Part shown: positions 7,930 through 9,097 of the stretch, piece by piece
Layout: the number at the start of each line of letters is the position of its first letter
Numbering within the stretch: position 1 is the first letter of the stretch
Origin: an uncultured Alphaproteobacteria bacterium
Lineage (GTDB): Bacteria > Pseudomonadota > Alphaproteobacteria > Caulobacterales > Hyphomonadaceae
Length of the DNA stretch: 9,097 nucleotides
Assembly (NCBI GenBank): GCA_903831485.1
Contig: CAIKXW010000203.1
Span: 1 to 9,097 of the forward strand
Direction: 5' to 3'
Position numbers and translations under genes: made by a program
Notes under the pieces: model-generated
The model's input: the letters and a program-made list of their open reading frames with translations, nothing else
The model's database searches: none
Told to the model about the DNA's origin: nothing

Positions 7930-8095
7930 GCGCACACGGTCCTTGGTGTTTCGGCCTTGTTGATTCCGGGGCATTAATGGCCGCAAGGCGGTCCGTGGCA
8001 AGACAAACAGGCGGGCGGAGACGAACTCGAACCATTCTTTCAGGGTTCTGCGCTACTGTATGACTGGAACGGGCAACAGGACGGCCGGGTCGGCC
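7930..8095. other. Divergent intergenic region between mccB and the patatin gene
   Basis: 166 nt separate the start codons of two diverging genes. It holds the candidate mccB promoter; I see no convincing promoter for the plus-strand gene. An in-frame ATG at 8060-8062 could be the real start of the plus-strand gene, which would shorten the region to 130 nt. Confidence 0.55.
7973..8001 (-). promoter_or_regulatory. Candidate sigma-70 promoter of the mccB operon
   Basis: On the minus strand TTGCCA (7996-8001, 5 of 6 to TTGACA) is separated by 17 nt from ATTAAT (7973-7978, 4 of 6 to TATAAT). Transcription would begin near 7966, leaving a leader of about 37 nt before the mccB ATG at 7929. The -10 lies within the palindrome CATTAATG, flanked by GG and CC one base out, which could be a small operator. 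The 17-nt spacing is not the 19-20 nt usual for MerR-type regulators such as LiuR. The call rests on sequence matching only. Confidence 0.45.
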
Positions 8096-9097
8096 ATGGG
8101 TACGAAGACAAAAAGCAAGTCTGGCAGCGATGCGCCTGCCATCCTTCCGTCGCTTCGAACGGTTCCTTTCCTGCGTGATGCGCCCCCGCGGGCGCTAAAG
8201 GCCGCCGAGGGCGAGACACGCTATTTCGGACTTCCAGGCGGCTGGCAGCTCTTCGGGCCGGGCGAACCTTCCGACCAGATCTACTTCGTCCTGTCCGGTT
8301 CGCTGGGCGCTTTCCGCGTCAACGCCTCTGGAACGATGGAGCTGGCAGGGCACATCCGCGCGGGCGAGCCCGTCGGCGAGATGTCGATGATCGCCGGCGA
8401 GCCGCATGAGCATGCGGTGTACGCCCTTCGCGATACCGAGCTGCTGTCAATGTCGCGACAGGGCTTCATGCAGCTGGTGCGGTCCGATCCGCAGATTCTC
8501 GAGCGCCTGACGCGCGTGATCATGATCCGCATGCGGCAGGCGCGGAAGAAGGTCGTTCGCTCGGCAGAACCGCGCGTGTTCGGGCTTGTGGCGACATCGC
8601 CGACCATCGACCTGAAACAGCGCGCCCGGATGATGGCAAGCGAGCTGCAGGCCATGGGCCTGCGCGTCGCCATCGTGGGCGAGGAAGCTGTCGGCATGCC
8701 GGCGGCGTATTTCGACGAACTCGAGACGCGCAACGAGATCGTCATGCTGCTCTCGACGCTGGGCGATACGCCGTGGTTCAAGATGACCCAGCGCCATTCG
8801 GACCGGATCTGGATGTTCGCGCGGTCGGATGCGCGGCCCTCCGTGCCGCTGTTGCCGGATGACCCCTCGCCTGCCCGTCAGTTCAAACTGGTCGACCTGA
8901 TCCTGCTGCACCATGCGAGCGAGCGCTCGGCGGCGCGGACACTCGAGTGGAAGTACGCGTCGGAAGCGGCGCGGGTGTTTCACTGGAACGGCATGGACGA
9001 AGACGAGTGCCGCAGGCTTGCGCGCACGATGGCGGGCAAGTCGGTTGGGTTGGTCCTGTCGGGCGGCGGCGCGCGGGCCTATGCGCAGATCGGCGTG
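8096..9097 (+). CDS. NTE-type patatin-like phospholipase with cNMP-binding-like domain (partial, 3' end missing)
   Basis: The first 334 codons of a protein that runs off the right edge. After a Lys-rich start, residues about 40-145 look like a cyclic-nucleotide-binding jelly roll (QIYFVLSGSLGAFRV at 61-75, GEPVGEMSMIAGEP at 90-103, DTELLSMSRQGF at 113-124). Residues about 160-245 form a second alpha/beta domain of the kind seen between the cNMP domain and the lipase domain in bacterial neuropathy-target-esterase-like proteins. GLVLSGGGARAYAQIGV (318-334) is the start of the patatin domain with the Gly-rich oxyanion hole; the nucleophile GxSxG and the catalytic Asp would lie beyond the window. 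The expected activity is hydrolysis of (lyso)phospholipids at the membrane. The Arg that usually contacts the cyclic phosphate is His104 here. ATG 8060-8062 is an in-frame alternative start; neither start has a clear Shine-Dalgarno sequence. Confidence 0.87.
   Translation, partial: MGTKTKSKSGSDAPAILPSLRTVPFLRDAPPRALKAAEGETRYFGLPGGWQLFGPGEPSDQIYFVLSGSLGAFRVNASGTMELAGHIRAGEPVGEMSMIAGEPHEHAVYALRDTELLSMSRQGFMQLVRSDPQILERLTRVIMIRMRQARKKVVRSAEPRVFGLVATSPTIDLKQRARMMASELQAMGLRVAIVGEEAVGMPAAYFDELETRNEIVMLLSTLGDTPWFKMTQRHSDRIWMFARSDARPSVPLLPDDPSPARQFKLVDLILLHHASERSAARTLEWKYASEAARVFHWNGMDEDECRRLARTMAGKSVGLVLSGGGARAYAQIGV

Noticed and set aside
8281..8983. Minus-strand open frames under the patatin gene
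   Set aside because: Arg/His-rich or Ser-rich shadows of the plus-strand NTE-like protein, which has clear motifs.

Overview
This is a GC-rich window, with the strong G/C third-position bias usual in high-GC Alphaproteobacteria. The gene set (a two-subunit biotin carboxylase, a LiuC-type hydratase, a zinc-ribbon DUF3667-like membrane protein and an NTE-type patatin) fits a Hyphomonadaceae/Caulobacterales-like bacterium. The taxon is inferred from composition and gene style only.

Layout: positions 7929 down to about 513, and probably to the left edge, form one long minus-strand gene train. In order of transcription it holds: the carboxyltransferase subunit of 3-methylcrotonyl-CoA carboxylase (mccB/liuB, 6307-7929); a 94-residue protein that looks like a free-standing EF-Tu domain-II barrel (6020-6304); a P-loop kinase of the glycerate 3-kinase type (5226-6023); methylglutaconyl-CoA hydratase (liuC, 4371-5162); a broken two-helix membrane protein gene (4033-4346); a DUF3667-like zinc-ribbon membrane protein (2822-4036); the biotin carboxylase/biotin carrier subunit (mccA/liuD, 747-2771); an unrecognised 73-residue protein (513-734); and the start of a probably exported protein cut by the left edge (1-275). 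Gaps are short (2, -4, 63, 24, -4, 50 and 12 nt) up to the 237-nt gap before the last gene. On the plus strand, diverging from mccB across a 166-nt intergenic region, a patatin-like phospholipase gene with an N-terminal cyclic-nucleotide-binding-like domain runs off the right edge.

How it works together: MccA and MccB carboxylate 3-methylcrotonyl-CoA to 3-methylglutaconyl-CoA, and LiuC hydrates that to HMG-CoA. These are two consecutive steps of leucine catabolism. Isovaleryl-CoA dehydrogenase (LiuA) and HMG-CoA lyase (LiuE) are not in the window. The pathway genes are interleaved with genes that have no known role in leucine breakdown (barrel protein, kinase, DUF3667-like protein).

The most notable points are: the barrel protein and kinase, coupled by an ATGA overlap inside a leucine operon; the membrane protein gene with a poly-C(G) frameshift and an in-frame TGA, lying between two copies of a 14-nt direct repeat; and the loss of the usual phosphate-binding Arg in the cNMP-like domain of the patatin. 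No tRNA, rRNA, CRISPR array, insertion sequence or convincing hairpin terminator was seen.
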